A program made the translations under genes and the position numbers. From contig OY997591.1 of NCBI GenBank assembly GCA_963921825.1, positions 33,687,825 through 33,751,824 on the forward strand: a DNA stretch of 64,000 nt. The letters are read 5' to 3'. This stretch comes from Erodium maritimum (lineage: Eukaryota > Streptophyta > Magnoliopsida > Geraniales > Geraniaceae). The notes under the pieces were generated by a model. That model had not been told where the DNA came from, searched no databases, and saw nothing but the letters and a program-made list of their open reading frames with translations. Shown one piece after another: positions 43,450 through 55,394 of the stretch; positions within the stretch are counted from its first letter, which is position 1; each line of letters starts with the position of its first letter.

Positions 43450-43945
43450 ACAACCACAAGCCTCAGCACTTTACCGATCACGCGCCGGAAGGTGCTACTC
43501 ACCTGATGGGGACCACAGCCCTCTGCTCTTTACCGATCGCGCACCGGAGGGTACGACACACCCCTCGGGCATAAATCCAGACTCAGCACTTCACCACTCA
43601 CGCGCCGGAAGGTGCTACTCACCTAAGGGGACCACTGCCCTCTGCTCTTTACCAACCACACATTGGAGAGTACGACACACCCCTCGGGCACAGCTCTAAC
43701 CTTAGCACTTTACCAATCACGCGCCGGAAGGTGCTACTCACCTACGGGGACCACATCCCTCTGCTCTTTACCGACCACGCATTGGAGAGTACGACACACC
43801 CATCGGGCACAACTCTAACCTTAGCACTTTACCAATCACGCGCAAGAAGGTGCTACTCACCTACAGGGACCACATCCCTCTGCTCTTTACCGACCACGCA
43901 TTGGAGAGTACGACACATCCCTCGGGCATAAATCCACAGTCATCA
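43450..43945 (-). repeat. Private array, about 120-bp higher-order units, 4 copies
   Basis: The plus-strand unit is tcagcactttaccgatcacg / cgccggaaggtgctactcac / ccctctgctctttaccgacc and a gtacgacacacccctcgggc part. It is related to the array at 38105-38430. Confidence 0.85.
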
Positions 43946-44059
43946 CCAGAACAATCACAGTCACAACCAAATGACACACAAAACCCCGCAAATAGAAAGA
44001 AAATACGACAACCCGACTAACTACCACTCGGAAAGTCAGTCAACCAATACGGGTTCAAC

Positions 44060-44440
44060 TCCCCACAGGCACTCATGGCCACCCACAAACATAACCAATA
44101 ACATATGGGTTCAACACCCCACCGGCACTCATGGCCACCCAGAAACAAAAACAATAACATGCGGTTTCAACACCTCACAGGCACACACGGCCACCCACGA
44201 CACACAAACAGTAAAAATACGGGTTCAACACCCCACAGGCACACATGGCCACCCACGACAAACAAACAGTAAAATACGGGTTCAACACCCCAAAGGCACA
44301 CCTGACCACCCACGACACACAAACGGTAAAATACGGGTTCAACTCCCCAAAGGCACACCTGACCACCCACGACACACAAACAGTACTCTACGGGTTCAAC
44401 TCCCCACAGGCACTCATGGCCACCCACAAACACAAACAAT
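44060..44440 (-). repeat. LTR minisatellite (reverse orientation), 7 units
   Basis: About 58-bp units with ggcacacctgaccacccacg and acacacaaacagtaaaatac variants. They are open in several frames, which produces spurious reading frames of up to 197 codons. Confidence 0.82.
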
Positions 44441-46114
44441 TCAATCAACCTCCGGGCACAACCAAATGCCACCAGTACTTCCATTGTTCGATAAGTTCAC
44501 TTATCCTACGACACTACTAAGTGTCACATGCATTTCTATTGTTCGATACATTCACGTATCATAGCATTTCTAGTGTTCGATAAACTTACTCATCCTACGA
44601 CACCACTTGGTGTCACATGCATTTCTACTGTTAATTTTCCCTAGTCAAGGCCGAGATCCGGCTACTTTTCCCTACCTCGTAACGCTTTTCCAAAAGTCCA
44701 CGCCCAAGCTCCAGCGTGCTCGCGATCACTCGCCTAGCTTCCCCCTTCCGCGGTCGTCGGCACGATCTAACAAGAACACAATTAAAGCACTTTTTAAGTT
44801 TGCAGGCAAAGCTGAATTTTAAAGAATTAGACGCCCAAACGCACCCCCGGTAATGCCGATCACTCCCAAACTTCCCAATTACTCGACATTGTCAATAATG
44901 GGCCCGGAAAGGCCCGATTCGCCCGGCTCGGCGAATCTGCCCGGGGTTGGAAAACACCCTTCCGGGGCTCCGAAAATTCCCGTTTTTGTTTCTACGATCT
45001 TAGGATAATTCAAGGGTTCCAATGCAATCGACGGAATCAATTTCCGACTTCCGAGCGATTTAATTCGCGTTTAAAGTTTCTAAACCCGATAATTCCAATT
45101 TTCACAATTTTATTCCATAATTCGTTATGGGTGTGAATTATCGATTCGGGGAGCGTCCAAAACAACCCGAACACGAAAAACCCGAGACCCGACACGTGGG
45201 CCCCACCCGGGCACCACTAGCCGTGGGTGGCTGGAGCGGTTTTGGACCGGTTCACCACAGTGGTGGCCGGCCCTAGCTCCGGCCAGCCACCACCCACGGT
45301 GGCCGGAGCTCCCCCGAGCCTCGGGTCACTGGAAACCGATCATTTTCGCTCCAAAACATTCCCAACGAACCCTACACCTCGACTCATCCATATTTAACCC
45401 GTTTAAACACAAACCCTAACTTTCAAACGTACCAAAACGAGACTCAAAAGGGTTCTCACCGTAGGGAATGCCGATGGGAGCTCGATTCTTCAACCGTTGA
45501 GAAGATCCGTCGGTTGAATCGTCGGGAAATCGCAAACCCTAACACCTCCTCTTCTCTTTTTTCCCTTTTCCTTCTCTCCTTCTTCTCTCTTCTTTCTCTC
45601 TCTATTTTCTCTTTCTTTTTCCTTAATGGCCGAACACACCACAAGCTTCTTCCTTTTGTTTTGTCCAAAATACCAACTACTTCTTAATTATAAAACTACC
45701 ACTCATCTTTTCCTTTTTCTTTATTTTAAAAACCAACTACCACCAATTCGGCCGTCTCGGGCCCCGAGCGGGCCCATTTTCCAAGAAATTACGAAATTTC
45801 ACGGACTACAAGGAAACGGCTCAAATAAGACCACTGTAATGACGACTAAGCTTTTTGGATCCAAAACGGGCCTCGAACGGACCAAAACGTCGCTCGGTTG
45901 ACTTTTCTGGCAAAAAGTCAACCTTTCCCAAATTGGTCAAAAAGTTGCCCTGAGTCCCCCAGAACTCACTTTGGTCCATATCGGGATCAACTCAAGTCCG
46001 ATATTACTCTTGGGGTCAAATTTAGGTTCATTTAGGTGTCTGTCCCAAAATTTTAAATTTTCCTGTTTTTCGCCGATTTGACTGGCGTTGACCGGGAGTG
46101 GTTCTTACATTTTT

Positions 46115-47344
46115 AAAGTGTTAGTCAATATATAGTTATAGTTTTGTTCTTTCATGAATAAAAGTTTTATTTCCATATATAGTATTGAAATTTTAATACA
46201 TCTTGGATGTCCATATAATATTCTTGTCATTGATATGAATTATTCTCTAAGTTCTATAATTCATCCATATTTTGTCTATAAATTGTATTAGACAACCCAG
46301 TAAATCTATAGTCATTTGTTGGAGACATTGGCTGAGTTTTTAAACAACATAAGTTGTATCAAAACTCGAAATTCATGAGATTGGGTTACTTTGAAAAGTA
46401 CCCTTTTCTATTTTATTCATTGGTATAATTATGAACTACAGCTTTAGGAATTGCAGGGTCTCTTTAAATAGCCATAATCGTTTTGTTGTCAGAGATAATT
46501 TCATTCGGTTATTGAACGGTTTTTGGCGTATAGCTTTTTCCCATCAAGTAACCATAATTAATTCGAAATAATTAAATTTATCTGCCGTACCGAATATCAG
46601 ATAAAATAATTATAGTTCTATACTTTAATCATATCAATTGACGATTTATATGTCTGTTATGGAAAAACAAAACGTTTTTATGAACCGTTAAAACTTTCGG
46701 TTTTCTTACACGAAACGTTTTCTTGAACCGTCGCAACCTTTCTAATTTTTCCTTTAATACACGAGGTTGGTATTCGTTATTTTCAACTGTTTGTTTGTAT
46801 TTTTTCCAATGGAAGTCGTCATGCTTAATTCCCTGACTGTGTCAGACGTATCAACTCCTGTTAAAGTTCGGGTGTGTCGTTTTGTTGGTGTGTTTTGCTG
46901 TGAACATGGTAAAAAGTATAAATTTAGGCCCTAATGAAGTGGCAGTGATTGTGTTTCAAGTTAGAGCATTTTGGTTAAGGGGGAATGGGATATGGAATCA
47001 TTTTGGTTAAGTGGAAATGGGATATTGGTTTTATGGTGTTTGTAATTCAGAAAAAATTAGTTGAGCATTCTGGTTAAATGGAAATGGGATATGTGTTTTA
47101 TGGTGTTTGGAATTCAGTAAAAATTTAGGCCATAATGGAATGTCTGTGATTGTGTTTCAAGGTAGAGACTTTAGTTGAGTGACATTGTGATATGAGTGTT
47201 ATGGTATTTAGTATGTTAATTTATTCTTTTTTCTATGATCTGGTTTTTATTTAATGAAGATTTTTATTCGTTCAGGAATTTATGATTACTTTTTTTTTCT
47301 CGATCGATTGTTTTATTTGTTTACTGTCTTTTTGTTTGTGTTGT
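46115..47344. other. AT-rich host DNA with a degenerate duplication
   Basis: No coding signs. At 46905-47220 a segment of about 120-190 bp is repeated imperfectly (aaatttaggccctaatgaag / ggttaagtggaaatgggata / tttatggtgtttg-aattcag). The rest shows nothing I recognise. Confidence 0.5.
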
Positions 47345-48641
47345 TATCAGACCCGACCCGCCCACTAGGCAAGTTAGGCAAGGGCCTAAGGCCTCCAACA
47401 TAAGAAGGCCACATATCACCCAAAAAATGGGCTTGACATCTTGGAGCCCAATAAAAAAAAATCAGATTTTAGGTATAGAAATCTCTTTCTCCTTTACCGA
47501 TTATGTCATTCATTCTTCTCAAATTTGTTCAAATTCTCTCAGCAACGTTTGGTTATCCAAAACAGGTTTTTATCTTCCCAACTCAATCGTTTAGTCTTCC
47601 CATCTTATTCAGGTAATTATGGTGGCTTCTCTCCTATAAATTTAAGTGTAAGTTTGAGTTTATTCATCAATCTATTTAATCATTGGCTCTCTACTTCTTT
47701 TGTCTTCACCATCAATCACTTGTGCTCTTATATTTTTGGTCTGCAACCAACGTCTCAATTTTTTTTCTCTTTACTGTTCAGAACTTTCGTTTGTTTTGGT
47801 GGAGCACTGAGACAAATAAAAGAGGCAGCAACTGCGAAAAAAAGGTTAGGGTTTCTTTCTATATTCTGTTTATTTCAGTTTGTTCAATTTATTATCTCTA
47901 ATTTTTTTGTTTCCAACCCATACGAAGATGATTATGTATAATTGATGTTTTTGTCTTCTGGATATTTGTTGAATGAAAAACATGAATCGTGCTCATGCCA
48001 AGTTTTATATCATGTATCTATGTTAATGTTGAATTAATACAAATTACATCGTTAAAAAAACATATTTATATTTTAGTTACAAGTTATGTATGTTAGGAAA
48101 AGGTAATAAAAATTCCTACGAAACCATTCAATAACCCAATGTAGCTTCTCTGTTAATCTTCTGGGTTTTGTTTATCCTTTTCTTTTTTTTAATTCTTCTA
48201 TTTTAGATTATTTTATGGGACAAACTTATTGTATTAGTTAATTTATTTCTCTTGACTGATTTATTAGATTTCTTTGGATTAGTAAAATAAGGAACTTGTA
48301 TTTTTATTGTTTAGTGTTTTAGTTATGGTCACATCATCACTTATTTAGTGGATTATCATTTAGTTAGACTCATAATTTATTAGGTAAAGTTCTAAATTTG
48401 TGTGTTTGTTCATTGTTTTTTCTATCAACATTCAAAATTTGTGCCAACATTGTCCATTTGTTAGGATCAGAATTTATTAAACAAAGTTCTTAATCTGTTA
48501 AATTGTTTTTTCTATTAACATACTATCATTGTATCAATATTTTCTAATATATGCAACTATTAATGTTGGTCGAGCAAGAACTTGGAAACACTTAGTAATT
48601 GCTTAATACCATGTTCTATTATTCTAAACTTTTATTTCAAA
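47345..48641 (+). other. Probable 5' region of a hAT/ZMYM-like gene
   Basis: It opens with cactaggcaagttaggcaag and ggcctaaggcctccaaca, wording commonly seen at the front of plant TTF-type (ZMYM/hAT) transposon genes. A T-rich open frame (47441-47941) has no domain. The region to 48641 is AT-rich. The assignment leans on the downstream pseudogene. Confidence 0.4.
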
Positions 48642-48941
48642 ATGTCAAATAGAAAGTATGAATCTAAATTTTCGAACTTAAAAAGGAAAAAGGAAAGTTG
48701 ATGATTTAATAAGTTCACAAAAGGGGCTTAGATAAATTCATATATTGTTGATTGTTCTAATGATCCTGAAATTATTAATGATGGTGTTGTTTTAGTTTAC
48801 TTGGAGACTAATATTCAAGAAACTGTAGTGAATGTCGAGCAACAAGATACTCATTTAGTTGATTTACCGCCTAGAAATATTCATGACCATTGTTGATGGG
48901 TAGATGTAAGTAATAGTTTTAGAGATTTGTTAATAGAGAAA
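48642..48941 (+). pseudogene. hAT-type (TTF/ZMYM-like) transposase N-terminus, broken
   Basis: The ATG at 48642 begins MSNRKYESKFSNLKRKKES. The continuation lies in shifted frames: KRKVDDLISSQKG, (A)LDKF-like text one base off, then NDGVVLVYLETNIQET, LPPRNIHDHC and VDVSNSFRDLLIEK. That order (basic KRK, S..KG.LDKF, then IYDP..W......RD.L...G) is the N-terminal region of plant TTF-type zinc-finger hAT-dimerisation proteins. Stops and shifts make it non-functional. It is cut at about 48941 by the LTR of element E, so zinc finger and dimerisation domain are missing. Confidence 0.6.
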
Positions 48942-49073
48942 TGATTTTGAGCTAATTTGGGCATTTGGGCCAGGCTGAGCCCAACCCTGAAGCAGGCCCT
49001 CGTGAACCGACCCAACCATCCCTCTCACTTAGGCCGTGCAGCTCAGACCCATCCGAGGCCCGCCTCAGCCTAT

Positions 49074-49084
49074 GCTATAAAAAC
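49074..49084 (+). promoter_or_regulatory. TATA box of element E LTR
   Basis: GCTATAAAAAC, followed by ...gtgcagtcgtctctctctc, a typical plant start region about 35-50 bp on. In the 3' LTR copy (60475-60485) the box reads gctattaaaac. Confidence 0.65.
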
Positions 49085-49301
49085 ACAAAATTAGGGGTAA
49101 ACCCTAATTTCGCATCTGTGCAGTCGTCTCTCTCTCCCCCCTCACTTCACACCCGATCCTCACGCCCCTCTCCGTTCAGACGAAAATCGCCGGCCATTTC
49201 TCGCCGTAGCTCAACCCGCCGCCTCCCGTTTAGGCGAGAGCCGTAACCCCCACGCCGCCACCTCTCACCTTCCCCGTCCAGCCCCGCCGCCCACTCGTCA
49301 T

Positions 49302-52300
49302 TGTAAGAACCACTCCCGGTCAACGCCAGTTAAATCTGCGAAAAACGGGAAAATTTAAAAATTTTAAGACAGACACTTAATTGAACCTAACTTTGACCTC
49401 GAGGGTCATACCGGACTTAAGTTAACCCCGATATCGACCAAAGTGAGTTCCGGGGGACTCAGGGTAACTTTCTGACCGATTTGGGAAATGTTGACTTTTC
49501 GCTCGAAAAGTCAACCAAGCGACGTTTTGGTCCGTTCGAGGCCCGTTTTGGATCCAAAAAGCTTACCCGTCATCGCAGCGGTCTTAGTTGAGCCGTTTCC
49601 TTGTAGCCAGTGAAGTTTCGTAATTTCTTGGAAAAAGTGCCTGTTCGGGTCCCGAAACGTCCGAATTTCGCGAATCTGATTGGAAAAAAAATATAAGAGA
49701 TATTCTCCAAAAAGGTGTGGGACCCACCTTGCCATTTGTCAAACAAGTGGTGGTATTAGGTTTTTGGACAAGACAAGGGAGGGTACTAGGGGGGGGGGGT
49801 TCGGCCAAGACTATCAAAAAAGGGGAAGTTTGGTGTTTTTAGAAAGAGAAAGAATTGAGAAGAAAGAAGAGAGAAAAAGAGAGAAGAAGCTAGGGTCTTG
49901 CCACTATTCACGACCATCCAACCCTTGGATCGTCTCAAAGCTAGGAGAATCGAACTCCCCTCGACATTCTCTACGGTGAGCTACTATCCGATCTTCGTTT
50001 TGGTTAATTTCAAAAGTTAGGGTTTGATTAAAATGAGTAGTTTTTGGTGGAATTGAGGTGTGGGGATAGTTGGAGGCGTTTTGGATACGTTTTGGAGTGA
50101 AGGGGGACGTTTTCCGGTGACCGGGAGCTCAAGGGGAGCTCCGGCCACCATGTGGGGTGGCTGGCCGGAGCTAGGGCCGGGCCCAAAAAGCATCTAACCG
50201 AATTTCGTTTTGTTAAGTTTGGAAGTTAGGGTTTGGTTTGAAACTAGTAGCTTATGGTGGTGTTGAGGTGTGGGGATCGTTGGAGACGTTTTGGAGCGAG
50301 ATTGGAACGTTTTCCGGTGACCGGAGGCTCGGTGGAGCTCCGGCCATCGTGCACGGTGGTTGGCCGGCCTTGTAGGGTGGCTGGCCAGAGCTAGGACCGG
50401 CCACCACCATGGTGGCCCGGCCCAAACCGGCCCTAGCCACCCCCGGCCAAAGAGGGTCGGGTGGGGCCCACGTGCTCGGGTGTTCGGGTGGTTTAGGACG
50501 TTCCCCGAGTCATTAATCTACACCCGGATCGAAATTTGAAATTAAATTGTGAAAGTTGTAATTGATGGGTTTAGAAACTTTAAACTCAAATTAAATTACT
50601 CGGAAGTCGGAATTCGATTCCGTCGAGTGCATAGGAACCCTTGAATTATTCTAAGACCGTAGAAACGAAAACGGGAATTTTCGGAGCCCCGGAAGGACGT
50701 TTTCAAAACCCGGGCAGATTCGCCATGTCGGGCGAATCGGGCTTTTCCGGGTCCATTATCGACAATGTCGAGTAATTGGGAAGTTTGGGAGTGATCAACA
50801 TTGTCGGGGTTACTTTTGGGCGTCAAGTTTATTAAAATTCAGTTTATGCCTGCAAGCTTAAAAGCGTTTAAAATTGTGTTCTTATTAGATCGTGCCACCG
50901 ACAGAGGAAAGGGAAAGCTAGGCGAGTGATCGAGATCACGCCGGAGCTTGTTTGTGAGCTTTAAGAGAAAGCATACGAGGTAGGGAAAAGTAGCCGGATC
51001 TCGGCCCTGACTAGGGAAAGTTAACAGTCGAAATGCATGTGACACTTGGGTGTCGTGGGTTAAGTAAGTTTATCGAACAATAGAAAGGCAGGCGACACCG
51101 GGTGGTGTCGTATGATACGGAAACGTATCAAACAATAGAAATGCATGTGACACTTAGTGGTGTCGTAGGAGCAGTGAACTTTCGATATTAGAATTACTGA
51201 AGGCATTTGGTTATGCCCGGAGGTTGATTGTTTAGTTTGTGTCTTGGGTGGCCATGAGAGCCCGTGTTTTATTGTTGGTGTCTTGGGTGGCCATGAGTCC
51301 CGTTGGGTTGTTGAACCCGTGTTATTTTATTGTTGGTGTCTTGGGTGGCCATGAGTGCCCGTGGGGTTGTTCAACCCGTGTTATTTTATTGTTGGTGTCT
51401 TGGGTTGCCATGAGTGCCTGTGGGGTTGTTGAACCTGTGTTATTTTATTGTTGGTGTCTTGGGTGGCCCTGAGTGCCCGTGGGGTTGTTGAACCCGTGTT
51501 ATTTTATTGTTGGTGTCTTGGGTGGCCATGAGTGCCCGTGGGGTTGTTGAACCCGTGTTATTTTATTGTTGGTGTCTTGGGTGGCCATGAGTGCCCGTGG
51601 GGTTTTTGAACCCGTGTTATTTTATTGTTGGTGTCTTGGGTGGCCATGAGTGCCCGTGAGGTTTTTGAACCCGTGTTTTACTGTTGGAGTCTTGGGTGGC
51701 CATGAGTGCCCGTGGGGTTGTTGAACCTGTGGTGTTGCTGTTGTTGACTTTGGTTGTGGACAGTCTCTGCCCAAGGTTGGGGGCCCGCCTGACAAGAAAG
51801 GGGTCCCGTGGTTCGCGCGCGTGTGCATTGTTCAGACGAGGTTGGGGGCCCACCTGACAAGAAAGGGGTCCTTGGGCCACGTGTCGTGGGGCTTGGCCCG
51901 CCCTATGGGTTAACCACCGAAAAAGGGGTGTATTCGTTGGCGATGGAGGGTTGCTCCCCTTCCGACTAGCTATCGGAAAAGTAGCTCTGTATATATCGCT
52001 AACAGGTCGACCGCCTGGCCCGACAGAGACCGGGGGAAGTTGCGTGGGGCAGGCTCAAGCCCAGCCGGTTGGCAACCGGTACTGAGCAGCTGGAGTGCGA
52101 TCCTTTGTGATCTTGTTTGGTGTGCGATCCTTTGTGATCTTGGGTGTTGTGTGGTTGTCTTGGTGTCCTTGGTTGAGGTCGTAACCGCAGTGTCGGGTCT
52201 ACATTACGTGTCCGAGTGTTGAGTCGGTTGAGGAAGGTAACAGTTTGTGTGTTAGTCGGGTTACTTGAGTTTGGGGATAGTAGTCCCCGGAGTTGGGTTG

Positions 52301-52641
52301 TTGTTGTTGTTATCGGCATTGTCTGCTAAGTATGCCGTAGTCTGTGTGTTATCCGTGGTGGTGAGCGAACGCTCACCCCTAGCTGCTTTTCCTACTGGTA
52401 TTGGTCGTGGGACGGACTAGGTGAGCTTCCGAAGCTTGAAGAGCTAGGAGCGGGAGTCCGGGTTTACTTTTGAGTCTAGCGAAGTACGCCTTGTATTTTG
52501 TCCGCTTGTTGGGACGTACTTTTGAGTTGTAAATAATTATTTTGGTTAAGTAAAAAGTGATTTATTTAAAAGGTTTAAAAATGTTTTATTGTTTTAACGT
52601 TCGCGTTCCGGGTTCAGTTCTATTGAATTTGGGGCATGACA
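49302..52641 (+). mobile_element. Solo LTR, family G (3.34 kb), in element E
   Basis: It begins TGTAAGAACC and ends GGGGCATGACA. The flanks are GTCAT (49297-49301) and GTCGT (52642-52646), one mismatch; the uninterrupted 3' LTR of E reads cactcgtcgttctc at that place, so the left copy mutated. The acceptor-like site is changed to cctactg (52391-52397). A 200-bp segment is duplicated at 49985-50190 and 50195-50410 in diverged form. The minisatellite at 51239-51735 has nine very uniform units. Confidence 0.92.
51239..51735 (+). repeat. LTR minisatellite, 59-bp unit
   Basis: The unit is gtgtcttgggtggccatgag plus tgcccgtggggttgttgaac plus ccgtgttattttattgttg. About seven full and two partial copies differ at only a few sites. 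Confidence 0.9.
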
Positions 52642-54094
52642 GTCGTTCTCACCTCCCTCCTCTCCTCTTCTCTCACGACGGCCAGCCAGTCCCGAGTTCC
52701 ACCATCTTCGTTCACCCAGAGGCGAGGTAAGCTCGCTGGCGCGCTCACAGATCCGAGAGTTTCGTCCGGATCTGAGGCGGAATCGCCGTGCTCCGCCGCC
52801 GCGCCCACGACCGCAACTCAGCCTTCCGCCTCCGTCGTCCCTTTCTCTCCCTACGGTGAGGCTCGGCCGGCGTGTACTTGTCGGTGGCCGGCCAGAACGC
52901 AAAACCGATTCTCTCCCTCCTTTTTCTTTATTTTGTTGATTCCCGAGCAAGTAGTTTGGATCTGGACTGGAATTTGTGAGCTTTCAAAAGAACAGTGAAG
53001 AACCCGATTTAGAAAAATTAAAATCTGTTTTAATTTTTAAAAGGATATTAATGTAAAAGGAAAATCAGTTTTAAACAAAAGGGTTTGAAAATGAAAAGGA
53101 AAAGGATTTAATTTGAGAGGAGGTTTAAAAAGAAAAACAGTTTTGGAACGAAATAAAAGATGATTTTCGGACTGTCGAAACGGATTTAGGACGGGTTTGA
53201 AAGCGGAACAATAAATCGGACACCTCGGAAATCGGGCATCGAAACCCGTGCCTCAGGATCCATGCATTGGGAACCGTGCCCCGGTAAACGTGCACAGGGT
53301 TCTGTGCGCGGGTGCTCGAACCTGATTCGTCGTAATCCCGCTTTCATCCCGTTCGAGTTTAAAAGGCATAGTACTGAACTTATTCTGGACCGTACCTGAT
53401 CTGACCGTAAGTTTGAACTATCAAAAACCCAGACTTGGACTTCATCCGAGAGTTTGGACTTCGCCCGAGAAGACGAAGACCACTCCGGAACCCGTGTGAT
53501 GAACGGAGGAGAGGCTAATTGACTTTACAGCAGAGTATTATTAGAGGAAGACCACAAGGTATGAAAATTCTTAACTTCTCGTTTAAATAACGCATAGTAT
53601 GCCTATTAGATTAATAAAAATGGAAAGGTCCTAGAATTACATATAGGATGCGAATAACTAGAATACATGTCTTTCAATTACTAATAACCGGATGTGTCTA
53701 ACAAGCATGCTTAGGACGTGAATAACTAGTATAGCTCGCTTTCAATACTTGGGATTTGATTTACTGGTAGAGAGGCCGTGATGAGCCCTCGGATTAGTTG
53801 TGTGTTAGCTTCACATGCTTGTGGCTAGTCATTAGGATAATCAAGAGTCTAATGAAACTAGATCGAATGCATGCTTGAATGTTTGAATGTTGAACTTGAA
53901 TGCTTGAATCATTGGTTGATTGATTAAATGCTTAAATGATTGAATGGTTGATCGAGTATGATTGGTTGTGCCAAGGAGGCACGATCAGGTGATCGATTGA
54001 CCGGTGGAGAGCAAGTTGTAAGTGATGGTAAGTGTAATTAGGGGTATGAATCTCGCGTGGTGTGTATTGATGAACGTGTGTATTTCTATGATTG

Positions 54095-54415
54095 GTTATG
54101 GACCCTGCGGGGCATTGTTTGAGTGATCCTGCGGGATATTGATTGTGGACCCTACGGGGCATTATTTGGTAGATCCTGCGGGATATTGATTGGTAGGCCC
54201 TACGGGGTATTGTTTGGCGGATCCTGCGGATAACGGTTACGGACCCTGCGGGGCATCGGTTATTGAGCCTGCGGGCAATGGTTATGGACCCTGCGGGGCG
54301 ATGGTTATTGGGCCTACGTGCATTGGATATTGGACCCTGCGGGACAATGGTTATTGGGCCTGCGGGCATTGGATATTGGACCCTGCGGGGCAATTGGATG
54401 GTTTACCCTGTAGGG
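54095..54415 (+). repeat. Minisatellite in element E 5' LTR
   Basis: About ten units of 28-35 bp, ggaccctgcggggcattg and gatcctgcgggatattgatt variants. Each unit contains the ccctgcgggg near-palindrome. Confidence 0.85.
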
Positions 54416-55381
54416 ATTGATTTCTTGTTATTTCACCCAAGTGTATGCGTCATGCGGGAGTATTACCTTGGTTCCCTATGACATATGGTCATTTGGAGAC
54501 GTTTCTGGGAATCCCGACGATAAGCGCCCTCAAGGGTTGTTACTGGTATTCCCGACGTTAAACGTCTTTGTGATGTTATGCGTCTATTCTGGACCGAGGG
54601 AAAATCCGATATGACACAGAGAGTATTGTGAATCGTAGGGTGGCGACTTCATGTCCCACGGCATTATTCTACTTTGTCCCGATGACATATGGTGTTTTGG
54701 TGATATTTCCGGAAATTCCGACGTTATGTACCCTTCGAGGGATACTTTCGGTAATCCGATGTATGTGTCTCCTCTGGACCGAGGGAAAATCCGACATGAC
54801 GTAACGAGTATTGTGGATCAGAGGGTGGCGACTTCATGTCCCACGACATCTATCGAACGCTCTATCCCTCTTTGATTATTTAAGAAATGCATTGATTCCT
54901 TTATTTTCCTATGACTGTTGTTGACTCCTTGAAATCGTTGAACACTCGGTTTACTCCCACATTTCAATGTATTCACATTTCTTCGTATTTGAGATTTGAA
55001 CTAAAATGGAGAAACCCTAATTGTTAAACTAAAAGCATGCCTAGTTATGCATTTTCCCTACTGAGCGTAAGCTCACCCCTATTTGTTTACGAATGTTTTA
55101 CAGGATTGCGTGATGATTAGTGGACTCGAAGCTCGGGAGCTTCTGGGGTCCGGGTGCTTAGAGGCGTTGGTCATATTTTGTGGTCATGAACTTTGTTAAA
55201 GGATTATTATTAATTTTTATGAACCTTTCGTAGAGATTTTATTATAAGTTGTTATTTGAGATATTTGGTTGAATTAAAGTTACATGATTTTATTGGTTTT
55301 ATGTCCTTTTAGTATTACAATTGCTTCATCCTTAAGTCACGTCTCGAGTTCGGTCAAAACCGGATTTGGGGCGTGACAATT

Positions 55382-55394
55382 TGGTATCAGAGCC
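55382..55394 (+). other. Primer-binding site of element E (tRNA-iMet)
   Basis: TGGTATCAGAGCC lies three bases after the LTR end. Confidence 0.9.

Larger units (their letters stand above)
42931..46109 (-). mobile_element. Solo LTR, family G (3.18 kb), reversed
   Basis: Plus-strand ends are TGTCAAGCCCC and GGTTCTTACA, with 5-bp duplications TTTTT at 42926-42930 and 46110-46114. It carries donor- and acceptor-like sites at 45459 and 43186 on the minus strand, the variant hairpin gtgagcattctctcac (43208-43223), a private array (43450-43945) and the family minisatellite (44060-44440). It belongs to the same subfamily as the LTR at 36295-38875. Confidence 0.9.
48942..55378 (+). repeat. 5' LTR of element E (family E), split
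   Basis: Parts 48942-49301 and 52642-55378 make an LTR of about 3.1 kb ending GGGGCGTGACA. It holds a TATA box (49076), a GC-rich first part (52642-52860) and donor-like gag|gtaagc (52725) and ctacg|gtgagg (52855/52856). A minisatellite at 54095-54415, ctgagcgtaagctcac (55062-55077) and ttttacag ending 55103 follow. The general plan is that of families F and G with a different body. Confidence 0.85.

Noticed and set aside
43971..44564. 197-codon open frame on the plus strand
   Set aside because: It lies across the reversed LTR minisatellite; repeated THDTQTVK-like peptides are just the array read in a phase-preserving frame.
47441..47941. 166-codon frame
   Set aside because: Phe/Ser/Leu-rich translation of T-rich DNA; no domain, and it is more likely upstream DNA of the hAT-like gene.
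54095..54415. CRISPR-like repeat-spacer array
   Set aside because: Units are contiguous minisatellite repeats without unique spacers, inside a plant LTR; no cas genes and a eukaryotic context.
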